The notes: generated by a model not told the origin, from the letters alone. 64,000 nucleotides of DNA from Methylobacterium longum (GCF_022179385.1 NZ_BPQS01000021.1:1-64000); one strand, 5' to 3'. Counted from the first letter of the stretch, positions 44,505-57,555 are shown. Made by a program: numbers and translations.

Positions 44505-45159
44505 CCGAGACGTCTCCCGATCCCGTCGCCCGCGATAGGCGGCGCTGCGCGAGGCCCGGGAGCCCGCCAAAACCCGATTTTCGCCGCTTCGATCCGAGAT
44601 CGCGCGCGATCGAATCGTGTCTACACGCGTGTCTACAAGTATGCGCGTCCCGTGTCTGTATCCCGGATCGCAGGTCGGCCGTGCCGCCCGGGGCCCTCCG
44701 TCCGGCACGCGGCGTCAGGTCGGCCGCTTCGCCCGGAGAATTCCGGGCCGCGGCCACGGCGCGCGACGACCGCCCGCCGCATCCGGCAGGCGGGCTTCCT
44801 CCGGACGAACCGGGCGGACATGAATGTTCTCAGATTTGTGAGCGGCAAACGTCCTAACCTGAGTTATTCTCAGGGTGTCGGCACGATTGCTGACCATCCA
44901 TGCCCTCTCGGACGTTCATTACCCCTCAGAGCTGACGAGAGGGCGTGGATGCCTCGGGCCCCGACGACGCTTCGGCTTGCGGCGCGACCGGCGACGTGTC
45001 GGTTGCCGCGCCGCATCGAGGCCGATGACGGCGGGTCTCCTCGCCGAAGGGCAGTAGCCCTCGACGCGCTTCGCATCCAAGATGCATCCGGTGGCCTTCA
45101 CCCCGCGAGGCCATCGGCCGGATCCCCACCGAGCACCTGAAGGCGAAGGGCGACCTGAG
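44505..45159. other. Intergenic region with a small inverted repeat, no gene
   Basis: 655 bp between divergent genes. CCTGAG-TTATT-CTCAGG at 44863-44879 is a small hairpin in a locally AT-rich patch that may hold the promoter of the 45160 gene pair. No plausible frame with a ribosome site was found. Confidence 0.45.
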
Positions 45160-45477
45160 ATGACCGAGGAAGGCGATCCGTCCAACAAGATGTTCGAGGT
45201 CGCCGGACTGGCGGCGGCGATCGCTGACCGCATCCTCGAACAGCACGCGGCGGCCACGCCGATCCCGCCGGAGCAGTTCCGGATGCTGGTTCGGGCGGCG
45301 CGGATGCTGCTCGACAACGGCGTGCCGTGGCCGCCCTCGGTGGAGCACGTCGTGATGGAGGTGGCCAGGCGGGTGGAAGAGGCCAAGGCCGTCTCCGCGG
45401 GCGCCGCGGGTGCTTCTCAGGGCCACGATGTCGTGGTGAACCTGACGCAGGCCCTCGGCGCCATGAAGCGGTCCTGA
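45160..45477 (+). CDS. Hypothetical protein, first of a tandem related pair
   Basis: 105 aa, predicted all-helical, no signal or membrane segment. The core is IPPEQFRMLVRAARMLLDNG, then VPWPPSVEHVVMEVARRVEE. The next gene has the same layout (DQSDALSTAVSGLRRQGVILPP), with matching Gln, Leu, Gly-Val, Pro-Pro, Glu and Arg-Arg positions, so the two look like ancient duplicates. I do not recognise the family. GAAGGGCGA lies upstream of the ATG at 45160. The pair is probably an operon (12-bp gap). Confidence 0.65.
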   Translation: MTEEGDPSNKMFEVAGLAAAIADRILEQHAAATPIPPEQFRMLVRAARMLLDNGVPWPPSVEHVVMEVARRVEEAKAVSAGAAGASQGHDVVVNLTQALGAMKRS

Positions 45478-45489
45478 GGGAGCGGTCCG

Positions 45490-45846
45490 ATGGACGAACC
45501 GAAGGACGGACCGTCTGCCACGGACGCGGATGTCTCGGCGGCCCTGTCGGAAGTCCTGCGCCTCACGACGGCGCTCGCGGATCAGGTGCGCGCCGAGCTG
45601 ATCGCCGGGCGGACCATCGGGAGGGACCAGAGCGACGCCCTGTCGACCGCCGTGAGCGGCCTCAGGCGGCAGGGCGTGATCCTGCCGCCCGCGCTGGAGC
45701 GGACGATCCACGACATCTCGCGGCGCGCCACGGCGGTGATCGCGCGGGCGGACCGGCCGACGGTCGGCGCCCTGTCCTGGACCTTCGGCAGGATGCGCGG
45801 TCGCCAGCGACTGATCCTGTCTGCCCGGAAGACGCGGGACGTCTAG
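45490..45846 (+). CDS. Hypothetical protein, second of a tandem related pair
   Basis: 118 aa. GAGGGAG lies 8 bases before the ATG. The helical core (residues ~45-85) parallels that of the preceding protein: IGRDQSDALSTAVSGLRRQG, then VILPPALERTIHDISRRATA. The C-terminus is basic (RMRGRQRLILSARKTRDV), unlike its neighbour, so the two may form a heteromer or have separate partners. No known family recognised. Confidence 0.65.
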   Translation: MDEPKDGPSATDADVSAALSEVLRLTTALADQVRAELIAGRTIGRDQSDALSTAVSGLRRQGVILPPALERTIHDISRRATAVIARADRPTVGALSWTFGRMRGRQRLILSARKTRDV

Positions 45847-45966
45847 GACGCAGGCGTTCCGGGGCGCAGGATGCCTGGGACGGAGGACGCGTTCGTCGCG
45901 GTCCGGCCGGATCCAGATCTCGGGGGCGATCCTGCGGCGGCCGACCCTGCGGCGTCTGCGCCCGCC

Positions 45967-46521
45967 TCAGCCGACCAGGGCGGCGGCAGGCGCCGGGCTC
46001 ACCGGGGGGGCCGGCTGGGTCGGCTTCTCCGCCGCGTCGCGGCCGTTCGGGGGGCGGACGGTTTCCGGGGCGGGGGCAGCCGGAGGCGGCAGCGGGAGTG
46101 CACCCGTGTCGGACCGCGCCTGATGCGTGATCTGGGGAAGATTCGCCTGGTCCTTCCGGTCTTGCGGCAGCTTTGCGCGCAGGTGCTGCAGCATGTCCTT
46201 CGCGACCTGAAGCTTATATTGGTGATGCTCGGTTTCGGCCAGGCGTCGCTTCTCCGTCTCGACTTCCCGGCCCTGTGCCTCCTGCGCCTGATGCTGTAGT
46301 TCCAGTGACGCGAGGGCCAGGCTGGTCGACACGCGCGCGAGAAGGTCGCTCGTTTTCAGGGACGGACGCGATGCGAAGACATAGAAGGTATTCGCGATCA
46401 GGAACGCCAGCAGGATAAACAGCGCGATGTCGGAGGCGCGACCGGAGACGGTCCAGAACACCAGTACGGCCAGCGTCGCCAGGGCAGAAAAGCCCAGTAG
46501 TATGTAGCGAAGGATTGTCAC
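45967..46521 (-). CDS. Membrane-anchored protein with coiled coil and Pro-rich tail
   Basis: 184 aa from a GTG at 46521. Two membrane spans lie at ~4-24 and ~30-50 (LLGFSALATLAVLVFWTV and IALFILLAFLIANTFYVFA). A helical, probably coiled-coil segment follows at ~60-120 (EGREVETEKRRLAETEHHQY type), then a Pro/Ala-rich disordered tail. It resembles bacterial membrane-anchored scaffold proteins, but no family is recognised. The ribosome site is weak. The gene converges with the tandem hypothetical pair and lies next to an AT-rich patch. Confidence 0.65.
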   Translation of the reverse strand: MTILRYILLGFSALATLAVLVFWTVSGRASDIALFILLAFLIANTFYVFASRPSLKTSDLLARVSTSLALASLELQHQAQEAQGREVETEKRRLAETEHHQYKLQVAKDMLQHLRAKLPQDRKDQANLPQITHQARSDTGALPLPPPAAPAPETVRPPNGRDAAEKPTQPAPPVSPAPAAALVG

Positions 46522-46721
46522 GAGTAACCGTCAACTAGATTAAGGTATTGCAGTTAGAGCGTCAATTTGAGGCTATAATGTGAATAGATTGGCAATTGTA
46601 GGGCGGGGATTTTGCCGCGGCGCTCTACGGAACCCGTTCGCGATCCTCTTTGAAAGGTCGGGACGGCCGCGGGCCCCGGGGGTGCCGCAGCGGCGAACGG
46701 GGGCCGCCGCGCGGCTTCGGC

Positions 46722-47471
46722 CTAGGTCTTTCCCAGCAGCATGAGTCTCAGCTTGTTCACGACTCCGGACGGGAGTTCGCGGATCAGCGGCCTGAAGGCG
46801 ATCTCCCTGTACGACGCCGCGGCCTCGTATTTCTCCGGGTGAACGATATCCAGGGGATAGGCGCCCAGCCGCCTGCGCGAGACGTAGTCCTCGAACGTTC
46901 CGACGCGTTCCGTGCTCTCGCCATCGACGTAGACGAGGATGTTCTGTTTGTACCAGAAATGTACGTCGTCTCGATGCCAGATCTGCGGCCTGATGACGTC
47001 GAAATACCGATATCCGCGCTGGGCAAACCTGTCCGCCCACCAGGATTGCCACCTCTCATTGATATGGCGAAACCCACCCTGGTACGGGATCGCGGCTCCG
47101 AAGAGTATGACGTCGCTGTGCCTGACGAGATTGTCGACCATGATATCGGCCGATTCCGGCGACACATGCTCGGCGACCTCGAGGCTGATCGCGATATCGA
47201 ACCGCCGCGCCAGATCGATGCTCGTCTCGAGGTCGTAGGTCACGAAATCGTCGGCTGCGATCCGCAACGCCTCGACGTTCGTCCAGGGGCCGTCGACGCC
47301 TTTGACCTCCCGGAACCCCAGATCCGACGCCTTCTCCAGCCAGATGCCGTCGCCGCATCCAATATCGAGGATGGATTTCGGGTCAAAAATCTCCCGTATG
47401 ACCGAGAGAGCGGCCGCTGCGGAAGCAACCGTCTTCGCACTGTGCCTCTGGTGCCAGCTAAAGTCGTACAT
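46722..47471 (-). CDS. Class I SAM-dependent methyltransferase
   Basis: 249 aa from the ATG at 47471, where the product begins MYDFSWHQRHSAKT; the open frame continues upstream but that part is AT-rich and non-family. Motif I is ILDIGCGDGIWLEKA, motif II GVDGPW, and SLEVAEHVSPESAD is the post-II motif typical of methyltransferases acting on sugars or polyketide-like products. FGAAIPYQGGFRHINERWQSWW suggests the FkbM/rhamnan-type sugar methyltransferase neighbourhood. The gene is flanked on both sides by DNA clearly lower in GC than the rest, a sign of recent acquisition. Confidence 0.85.
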   Translation of the reverse strand: MYDFSWHQRHSAKTVASAAAALSVIREIFDPKSILDIGCGDGIWLEKASDLGFREVKGVDGPWTNVEALRIAADDFVTYDLETSIDLARRFDIAISLEVAEHVSPESADIMVDNLVRHSDVILFGAAIPYQGGFRHINERWQSWWADRFAQRGYRYFDVIRPQIWHRDDVHFWYKQNILVYVDGESTERVGTFEDYVSRRRLGAYPLDIVHPEKYEAAASYREIAFRPLIRELPSGVVNKLRLMLLGKT

Positions 47472-47949
47472 GCGACTGTCCGTGGGGCAAAGTTCAGTCA
47501 GTTTCGAATCTTTAGAGTGGATTGCGCCAATAATCAATATAAATTTTATTCGCAATATATTTAGTACAAAGCCAAGGTTAAGACGATCAACGCGGCAGTC
47601 GGCGACCATGGCGTCTTTGGGTGCCGATTGAGCGGCAAATATTTTTCATCAAGACGGTATGACATCGAAGGCGATAATTTGCACTGTATATCATGCTGTT
47701 CGTCCGGGTGCCGCCGTCGCCGCGGGAAGATCATCTTGCGTGATCTTCGCCGATGCGTTGCCCGGCCTGGGACGCGACCCGGTTCCGTCGCCGCCCACAG
47801 GCCCGGCTGCGGCCCGCCCGCGCGGTCCGGATCCGGGGCGAGCCTCCGCGGCACGCCGGGACGCCGGGACGCCGGTGCGGGGTGGCCGCTGCTGCGGGCC
47901 GCGTCCGCCGGCCGGCGACAGGCGGCCGCGCGGTGAACGGGCCCGCCCG
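47472..47949. other. Partly AT-rich spacer, no gene
   Basis: The first ~240 bp are AT-rich (runs such as ATATAAATTTTATT), unusual for this genome; the remainder returns to high GC. No gene or convincing hairpin was found. It contains the methyltransferase promoter, and probably the scar of an insertion. Confidence 0.45.
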
Positions 47950-51447
<3,498 letters not shown>

Positions 51448-52635
51448 TCGACCGGCGCGAACCGCGCCCGGGGCACCCGCGGCCCCATCCGGATGACTCT
51501 GCGGGCCGATGGTTGCGGATCCCTTGCCGGGATCGTGCGGCCTCCGCGCGAACCGCTTCGGAGCACCCGGTCCTGCCGCCGCCGCGCGGTGCGCCGCCCA
51601 CCGCTGCGGCCCGCCGCCGCGCGGGCCGCGCCGGCCGTGACAGGCCGCCCCCGCCAGGAGGGCCGGGCCGGTCGTGGCCGTGACATCTGTCATCCGGCCG
51701 GTTCCCCGGCGCGGGCCGGTCGGTCACCGGCCGCCGGAAGGCGAGCCCGGTCGTCGATGTTGAGCGCCCCGGCCCCCGGACGCCGGATCGCGGGCGGCCT
51801 GCACCGCGTCGCCGAGACCGCCCGCCTGGAGGCGGCCGGGACCCCGCGGTTCGGCCCGGTCCGGTCCGGTCCCGTCGCCAGCGATCAGGACGGTCCGGTC
51901 GACGGTCGCGCGGGCGGTGGCGCCCGCCGCCCTGTCCTCGCTCGGGACGCGACTGCCGGGCCTGCGCTCCCGGGCCCGGTCGGCCTCCGGTTCGGCGGCC
52001 GCGGCGCGCCGCACAGGAACCCGGTTCAGCCCCTCGTCGGCCCCCTCGTCGGCTCTTTCACCCGCTCTCGCATCGGCGCCACTGCCGCTCTTCGAGGGGT
52101 AGCCCGACGCGCTTCTGAGCGTCTCACCGACTCCGCACAGCCACCGGTCGGACAGTCGCCGCCTTCCTCGACAGCGAGGCCTCGCACGGCCCGGGCGTGC
52201 CTTCGAAGCGCCCCCGATGGACCAGTGCCGTACAGATCATCTCAGGAGGCGCGCTCATGCGCGATGTCTCGACCTGCGACGTTGCGGCGAACCTGTGCGG
52301 CCCGCCACGTACGGGCAGGACAGAGCGTGTTTCGCGCGCGTCACGGTTCGTCATCCCTGCCAGGGCGCGGCGGGGCTTCGTCCCGACCCGCACGCGCAGC
52401 CAGCGCGATGTTCCTCGCCCGGCGCTGGGCGGTTGCAGGCTACGGCGACGCTCAGATCCGCGATCCCGCCAGCCACCAGTTGGGCGCGGAGCGGCACAGG
52501 GTCTCGGGCCTGAGCAGCGGCCCGTTCTCTCGCGCGAGCAGGATGCGGCAGCGCGGACTCGGAGCGAGTTGTCGTCCCGAAGGCGTGCGGCCCCTGCAGG
52601 GGCGGCATCCGGCTCGACCGGGGTGGTCCGGCCGG
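51448..52635. other. Long gene-free region
   Basis: Almost 1.2 kb without a supported gene. Frames are Arg/Pro/Ala-rich with no motif. Short repeats occur (CCCCTCGTCGG twice at about 52035-52060; GGTCCGGTCC runs near 51860). The right half might hold decayed coding sequence. Control elements for the large kinase should be at the left end. Confidence 0.4.
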
Positions 52636-53874
52636 TCAGGCGATCGCGGCCTGATGGCGAGGCTTGCGCACCCAGAGGTGCCGAAGCCTGAGGGCCGGCT
52701 TCTCGATGTAGTCCCACGAGAGTGAAGCGAAGGACCCGGTCAGGACCAGAACCAACGGGAAGATCACCGCGAAGGACACTCCCTTCGGGAGGTCGCCCAA
52801 CTGGGGGAGCAGGAGGGCGACGACGGCCTGCGTCAGCGGGAAACCGTACAGGTAAATGCCATAGGATAGGTCCTTCTTCACCCAGCGGTCGAACCAAGCG
52901 AAGCTCTGCATGCCGATATACACCATGCAGTAGGTCAGCAGGATCCCGCTCACGGCACCGAGCAGATCGGCCAGCATCAGGACATAATATCCGGCCCCGC
53001 ACGCCAGGAAGAGCGGGACGCTGACGGGTACGCGCCGGGCGTTCAGGTACATCGCCACGCCGAAGAAGAACATCAGCACGATGTACCACGTGGTGAAGTG
53101 GGTGTTGTCGTGCCGCACCGTGAAGCGCACCGGATCGTACAGGCCGAGGCCCAGCGCGACCACGGCGAGGCCGGCGACCGCCAGGGTGAACCGGACCGGC
53201 GTCGCGAGGACGCCGCCGACCATCAGGGCGAGCATGATCAGGTAGCACCAGAACTCGGGCGGCAGCGTCCAGAGATTGACGTTGACGACGGAGGGCCATG
53301 GATTGTGCTGGAAGACGCCCGGCAACTCGAGGGCGACGTGCCCGACGATGTTTCCGAAGTACTGCAGCAGCATCGGATCCGAGAAGTACTGCCTCAGCGG
53401 CAGCGTCGTGAAGAACGGGCCCAGCACGAGGGCCGAGAGCGTCACCTCGACGGTGAGGGCGGGCACGATGCGGAAGCACCGGTTGGCCAGGAACGGTCCG
53501 ACCTTGCCGCTCCTCAGCGCGCTCCCGGCGATCAGGAAGCCACTGAGGGCGAAGAACATGCCCACCAGGGCGAACACGCCCGGCTGGAGGAACCCGCCCA
53601 GCACCTTGGAGTGGCCGATCGCCGTCGCGGCGCCCGCCGCGGTTCCCTCGAGAGCGACCTGAGCCGGACTGGTCCCGCCGAGGACCGCGACGCGGCAATG
53701 GTGCGCGAGAATGACGACGGACAGGGCGTGCCGGAGGAGGTGAAATCCCGGCCCGATGCCGCCATGCTCCGCGAGACGCTCCGCCAAGCTGCGCGTGTGC
53801 GCTCCCCGTGCTCGGCCACCGAATGCCGACAGGACCCGTTGGACGCGGCCGGCGGACGATCCGGGTGATGGCAT
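52636..53874 (-). CDS. Acyltransferase family 3 (membrane O-acyltransferase)
   Basis: 412 aa. About ten membrane spans are visible after a ~45-residue cytoplasmic N-terminus. RHALSVVILAHHCRV contains the conserved Arg/His at the start of the catalytic fold, VGMFFALSGFLIAGS is the family's second hallmark, and NRCFRIVPALTVEV includes the RxxR-like segment. DLSYGIYLYGFPLTQ lies near the end. This family (OatA/NodX/OafA type) O-acetylates peptidoglycan, Nod factor or O-antigen. It lacks an SGNH domain here, which is normal for many. The start lacks a good ribosome site. No polysaccharide genes are directly adjacent. Confidence 0.92.
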   Translation of the reverse strand: MPSPGSSAGRVQRVLSAFGGRARGAHTRSLAERLAEHGGIGPGFHLLRHALSVVILAHHCRVAVLGGTSPAQVALEGTAAGAATAIGHSKVLGGFLQPGVFALVGMFFALSGFLIAGSALRSGKVGPFLANRCFRIVPALTVEVTLSALVLGPFFTTLPLRQYFSDPMLLQYFGNIVGHVALELPGVFQHNPWPSVVNVNLWTLPPEFWCYLIMLALMVGGVLATPVRFTLAVAGLAVVALGLGLYDPVRFTVRHDNTHFTTWYIVLMFFFGVAMYLNARRVPVSVPLFLACGAGYYVLMLADLLGAVSGILLTYCMVYIGMQSFAWFDRWVKKDLSYGIYLYGFPLTQAVVALLLPQLGDLPKGVSFAVIFPLVLVLTGSFASLSWDYIEKPALRLRHLWVRKPRHQAAIA

Positions 53875-54308
53875 GGCAGGTCGCTCATGGTTTGAAGCCG
53901 CAGCGCTTCACCGCCGTGCAGGCCAATCAAGCCATCTCACACTAATAATTGCGCTCTATATCAGCAATGAAAGGAGGCTATTAAGGTTGACGCCGACGCA
54001 GATCACAGCATTCACGACCGAAGCTCGACGTATCCGGTCGGTCGTCTCGGCCTCAGGTGCCGAACGTGATCCACAGTCGCGCTCGCTGAAGTTCAGGTTC
54101 GCGGCGGCAAGGGGGGACCCGGACGATGCCGGTGTCGAGGCAGGTGTCGGAGGCCCGGATCACGGGTTCGCGTCGATCGCGGGAGTAAGCGGCTGTGACT
54201 TGGCGAGGTCGACAACGACCGCGACGCTGTTCCGGGGCCGCGCGTCAATCGACTGGGCCTGGCTGATGCAGGCGGGCGCCCGGACCGTCCGGGCGCCCGT
54301 GTCTCGGC
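53875..54308. other. Spacer with AT patch and a long hairpin
   Basis: An AT-rich patch at ~53940-53990 probably holds the acyltransferase promoter. GGGCGCCCGGA and TCCGGGCGCCC at 54274-54298 form an 11-bp stem with a 3-base loop, placed just after the stop of the minus-strand secreted-protein gene, where it should act as terminator. No gene seen. Confidence 0.55.
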
Positions 54309-54635
54309 TCAGCAGCTCAGGCGGCGGCCTTCGCGGCGCCCGAAGACCCGGTAATGGGCGGCGCCGGACTCCATCTGCCCGGCTGCTACGGCGCGGCGGA
54401 CGTCCGGATTGCAGCGCAGGTATTCGCGCTCATCGAAGCCGTAGTTGGCACGACCGCGATAATCGTCCCGATCCCGATAGCCGCGGCCGCGGTCGTCGTA
54501 ATCGCCGCGATCCCGGTATCCCCGGTCGCGATAACCGTAATCCTCATAGTCCGGTCCGCGCGGCTGCGCCAAGACCGGGCTGAGCGCGCCCAGAATGCCG
54601 AGAGTCACGGCGGCGGCCGCCAGAAACGCCTTCAT
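54309..54635 (-). CDS. Secreted Tyr/Arg/Asp-rich repeat protein
   Basis: 108 aa from the ATG at 54635, with an excellent ribosome site (AAGGAGGG). Residues 1-23 are a signal peptide (FLAAAAVTLGILGALSPVLA). The middle (~30-70) is a low-complexity run of DRGYRDRGDYDD-type repeats, and the C-terminus has a conserved-looking LRCNPDVRRAVAAGQMESGA and an RREGRRLSC end. It is probably periplasmic or cell-surface. The C-terminal half resembles short secreted proteins of Methylobacterium-type genomes, with no known function. Confidence 0.72.
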   Translation of the reverse strand: MKAFLAAAAVTLGILGALSPVLAQPRGPDYEDYGYRDRGYRDRGDYDDRGRGYRDRDDYRGRANYGFDEREYLRCNPDVRRAVAAGQMESGAAHYRVFGRREGRRLSC

Positions 54636-55383
54636 CGTACTGCCCTCCTTGAAGCACCCCGCGGAACTCCCCCAGATCGGGCCGCCCCGGTCCACACGTG
54701 GCTGCAACCGAGGCGTCCGCGCGGTGCCTGATTGGTGGCTTGAAACGCTCTGCGCGCCGGATGGTTCGATCGCGCACCAAGGCCTGGCGACCGCTCCGCC
54801 GGGGCTGGAAGCCGGCCGCAGAAAGACCGGACTCCGGGCCGGGACCGACGGCACGGCATGCGGTGCATCATCCAGCGCTGCATCCCGCGACGCATCATGC
54901 GCCGCGCTCTGCGGTAGCGCAGGGCGTGGCGCTCGATCCGGTCCGGCGCGGCGGCGCCGGGACCGAGCGGGACGGCGACGACCGAATTGCGCACCCGTCT
55001 CGCTACGCCGCGATGGCGGCCCGTCACCGAACGGTGTCGCCCGCCGGTGATGCAGGAATGCAACATCGGTGGGTGAAATGGGCGAATCCCGGGGGCCGGC
55101 GGGGGACAAGCGGGAACGTGAATCGCCGGCTTTTCAGCGTCACGCCCGCGCTCCGTCGCGTTTGACTGCTATCCAATCCGCCTGTTTTGCTCACGCCGCC
55201 GTCCCGAAGTAATAGATCCAGAAATTTCAGTTCAATACGGCCCCGCAGCGAGACTTCCGAATCATTTTTCTCGAGGTTACAGGTAGACCCACCGCGCGCT
55301 GACCGGTGAAAGATTGTTGTGATTGAAACTTTAATACAATCTTAACATCGCGGCCGCCGGGAGATGGTCGGTCTCAGGCTTCG
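54636..55383. other. Spacer between divergent secreted-protein and outer-membrane genes
   Basis: 748 bp without a supported gene. A CGAAC-N16-CGTT pattern at 54744-54768 (minus strand, ~110 bp before the secreted-protein gene) could be an EcfG-type promoter. The right end (55190-55350) is AT-rich and should hold the promoter of the outer-membrane gene. Confidence 0.45.
54744..54768 (-). promoter_or_regulatory. Weak EcfG-type promoter candidate
   Basis: CGAAC and CGTT are separated by exactly 16 bases, with one mismatch to GGAAC-N16-CGTT. It points toward the secreted Tyr/Arg-rich gene but would leave a leader of about 100 bases. Chance occurrence is quite possible. Confidence 0.3.
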
Positions 55384-56909
55384 GTGGCGCGCAGCTGGGG
55401 GGTATTCGTGCGTCGAACCATAGGATCCGGTCTTCTCTGCAGTCTGCTGTCGCACACCGCGCTCGCCGCGGATCTGCCGCGGGCATCCCGGCCGGCGCCG
55501 CCGCGGACCACCAGATCACCCGCCTGTGGGGCTACGATCGCTGGGAGGGCCGCTTCCCGGCCCAGGGCGGCGGCTTCTACCCCGCCAGCGTCGCCCATTC
55601 CGGGCAGCGGCTGGACAATCTCACAACGATCCGCGGCAGGCTCGGCTTCGCCGTCGACCGGACCCTCGTCCACGCCACCGGCGGCCTCGCCCTCGGACAG
55701 ATCCGGACCGACAACAACCTGACCTTCGACAGGACGTTCAGGCCCACCGAGCTCTTCGACGGCCGGTCCGGCGATCTGCGTCTCGGCTACGCGGTCGGCG
55801 CCGGGATCGAGCAGGCGCTCACCCCGCATCTCTCGGTCAAGGCCGAGGGCCTGTATTACGATTTCGGCAGCCGCGCGGTCCTCACGACCCCCGGCTATCG
55901 CGCCTGGACGGGCTACGCCGCCGGGACCCGCACCGCGACGGACGGCGTCCTGACCCGGGTCGGCCTCAATTACCGGTTCGGAGACGGGCTGTCGGACCTG
56001 CCGCCGATCGGGTCGGCCGGGCCGGCCAGCTGGGCCTTCGCGGGCGGCCTGCGCTACTTCTACAGCTCGGGCGGTCCGCGCTACACCCTCGGCAGCAACC
56101 GCATCCCCGGGCAGGTGAATTCCCGCCTGATCTACGCGGGTACGGACGCCCAGTCCGGCGAGAGCTTCGCGCGGCTGGAGCACATGCCGACGGGCCTGTT
56201 CGCCAAGGGCTTCCTCGGCGCCGGCGGGGTCTCGTCCGGCCGCCTCTCCGACGAGGATTTCCCCCCCGCCCTCAACCCGTACTCGAAGACGCTCTCGCCG
56301 ATCAGGGGCGGCGACATCAGCTACGGTGTCGTCGACCTCGGCTATACCGTCCTGCGTCGGGACGGCTTCAGCCTCGGCGGCTTCGCCGGGTACCAGCACG
56401 AGGCCGAGCTGCTCAACGGCGATGGCTGCCGGCAGGTCGCCAGAAGCGGCATCTGCGCGGGTCGGCAGGCCGTGACGGATCAGGTCAGGGTCCTGAGCGA
56501 GAACCAGCGCTGGAACGCCCTGCGGATCGGCGTGATCGGCGAGGCCCGGTTCGACTGGGTCACGCTGAGCCTCGAAGGCGCCTACCTGCCCGTGGTGACG
56601 ATGGACGGGGTCGACCGTCACTGGCTGCGTCAGGATATCAACCCGCTGCCGCAGCACGGCAGTGGCGACGGCTACTTCGCCGAGGGCATTGCCGCGTACG
56701 ATCTCACCCCCGAGGTGAGCGTCGGCGTCGGTGGCCGCTACTGGCGAATGCAGACGGATTCGGGCCGGACGACGTTCCCCCTCGCGACGCGCAGCCCGAC
56801 CAAGTTCGAGACCGACCGCTACGGCGGCTTCGTGCAGCTCTCCTACAGGCTGTCCGATTTCGGCCTCGCCGAAGCGACCGCCCCGGCGGCCCCGATCCGC
56901 AAGGAGTGA
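55384..56909 (+). pseudogene. Outer-membrane beta-barrel protein, 5' end frameshifted and probably deleted
   Basis: A signal peptide (RRTIGSGLLCSLLSHTALAADLP) is encoded from a GTG at 55384 or 55408, but that frame then becomes non-coding. From about 55500 another frame runs open to 56909 with a barrel pattern: NLTTIRGRLGFAVDRTLVHA, LSVKAEGLYYDFGS, TRVGLNYRF, then a second barrel-like part (AFAGGLRYFYSSGG to GGFVQLSYRLSDF). One missing base in the GC run at ~55480-55500 joins them. The first barrel also lacks the usual early strands (the WTGFYVG-type start), so an internal deletion is likely too. The Omp25/31-like family is probable; the second part may be omptin-like. Confidence 0.6.
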
Positions 56910-57357
56910 GGCCGCGCCGATCGGGTGCCCGACCCGGACGGACCCGGGCGGGACCGGCTCGCACCGCCCCGGCGGCGCGCCGGTGTCGAGCCCTGGAGGA
57001 TCGCAGGGATCCGACGCGCGGGCCCGTCGCGGGGCCCCGTCGCAGGGGTCCATCGCATGACCGGCGATCCTGCCGACGGAACCCGACGCGGTGCCGCAGG
57101 TCCGGCCGCCGCGCCCGACGGGACCCGTGCCGGTCCTCGTGGGCACCACCAGGTCGGGTCGGAGAGCGGGGGGCTGCGCGGGGCGGGTTTCCCCGCGCCA
57201 TCCGCGTCGAATCGGGCGCTCGGCCTCGCCCTGGTCGTGGGCCGGAGCCTCGCGCCGGCTATCGGCCGAATCCGGGGCCACACTCGCCCGGCAGGGCTCC
57301 CGCACCGCCGCGGGCACGGTGCGGCTTGATCACGGTGCGGCTTGATCTCTGAGGGAG
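56910..57357. other. Spacer between the outer-membrane gene and the tRNA
   Basis: 448 bp of GC-rich sequence without a plausible gene. GTGCGGCTTGAT occurs twice within 20 bases at about 57319-57347. Confidence 0.4.
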
Positions 57358-57432
57358 TGGTGGAGACGACAGGGATCGAACCTGTGACCTTTCCCATGTC
57401 AAGGGAATGCACTACCGCTGTGCTACGTCTCC
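57358..57432 (-). tRNA. tRNA-Val (anticodon GAC)
   Basis: 75 bases including the encoded CCA. The acceptor stem GGAGACG/CGTCTCC is perfect, the D stem is GCAC/GTGC, the anticodon stem TTCCC/GGGAA carries loop TTGACAT with anticodon GAC, and the T arm is ACAGG-TTCGATC-CCTGT. All arms pair, so it is functional by sequence. The D loop is short. Confidence 0.95.
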
Positions 57433-57502
57433 TAATCGACTGCGTTCAAGTTCGCTGAACCTGAAAGCCATCGAAATAATCCAGACAACTCAACGGCTTA
57501 TG

Positions 57503-57555
57503 AAGAGTGATGCCTACCCTGTCAAGGTAGTGCTCTCCCGCTGAGCTACGCGCCC
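57503..57555 (-). tRNA. Truncated tRNA-Val(GAC) fragment, non-functional
   Basis: On the minus strand from 57555: GGGCGCG acceptor strand, TAGCTCAGCGGGAGAGCA D arm and CTACC-TTGACAG-GGTAG anticodon arm with GAC. These match a common alphaproteobacterial tRNA-Val. After the variable loop the similarity ends near 57503; there is no T arm, no 3' acceptor strand and no CCA. It lies 70 bases from the intact tRNA-Val and differs from it in sequence, so it is not a simple tandem copy. Confidence 0.75.

Noticed and set aside
51493..52725. A 410-residue plus-strand frame in the gap before the acyltransferase
   Set aside because: It is Arg/Ala/Pro/Ser-rich, starts inside the kinase gene's 5' end, and shows no domain.
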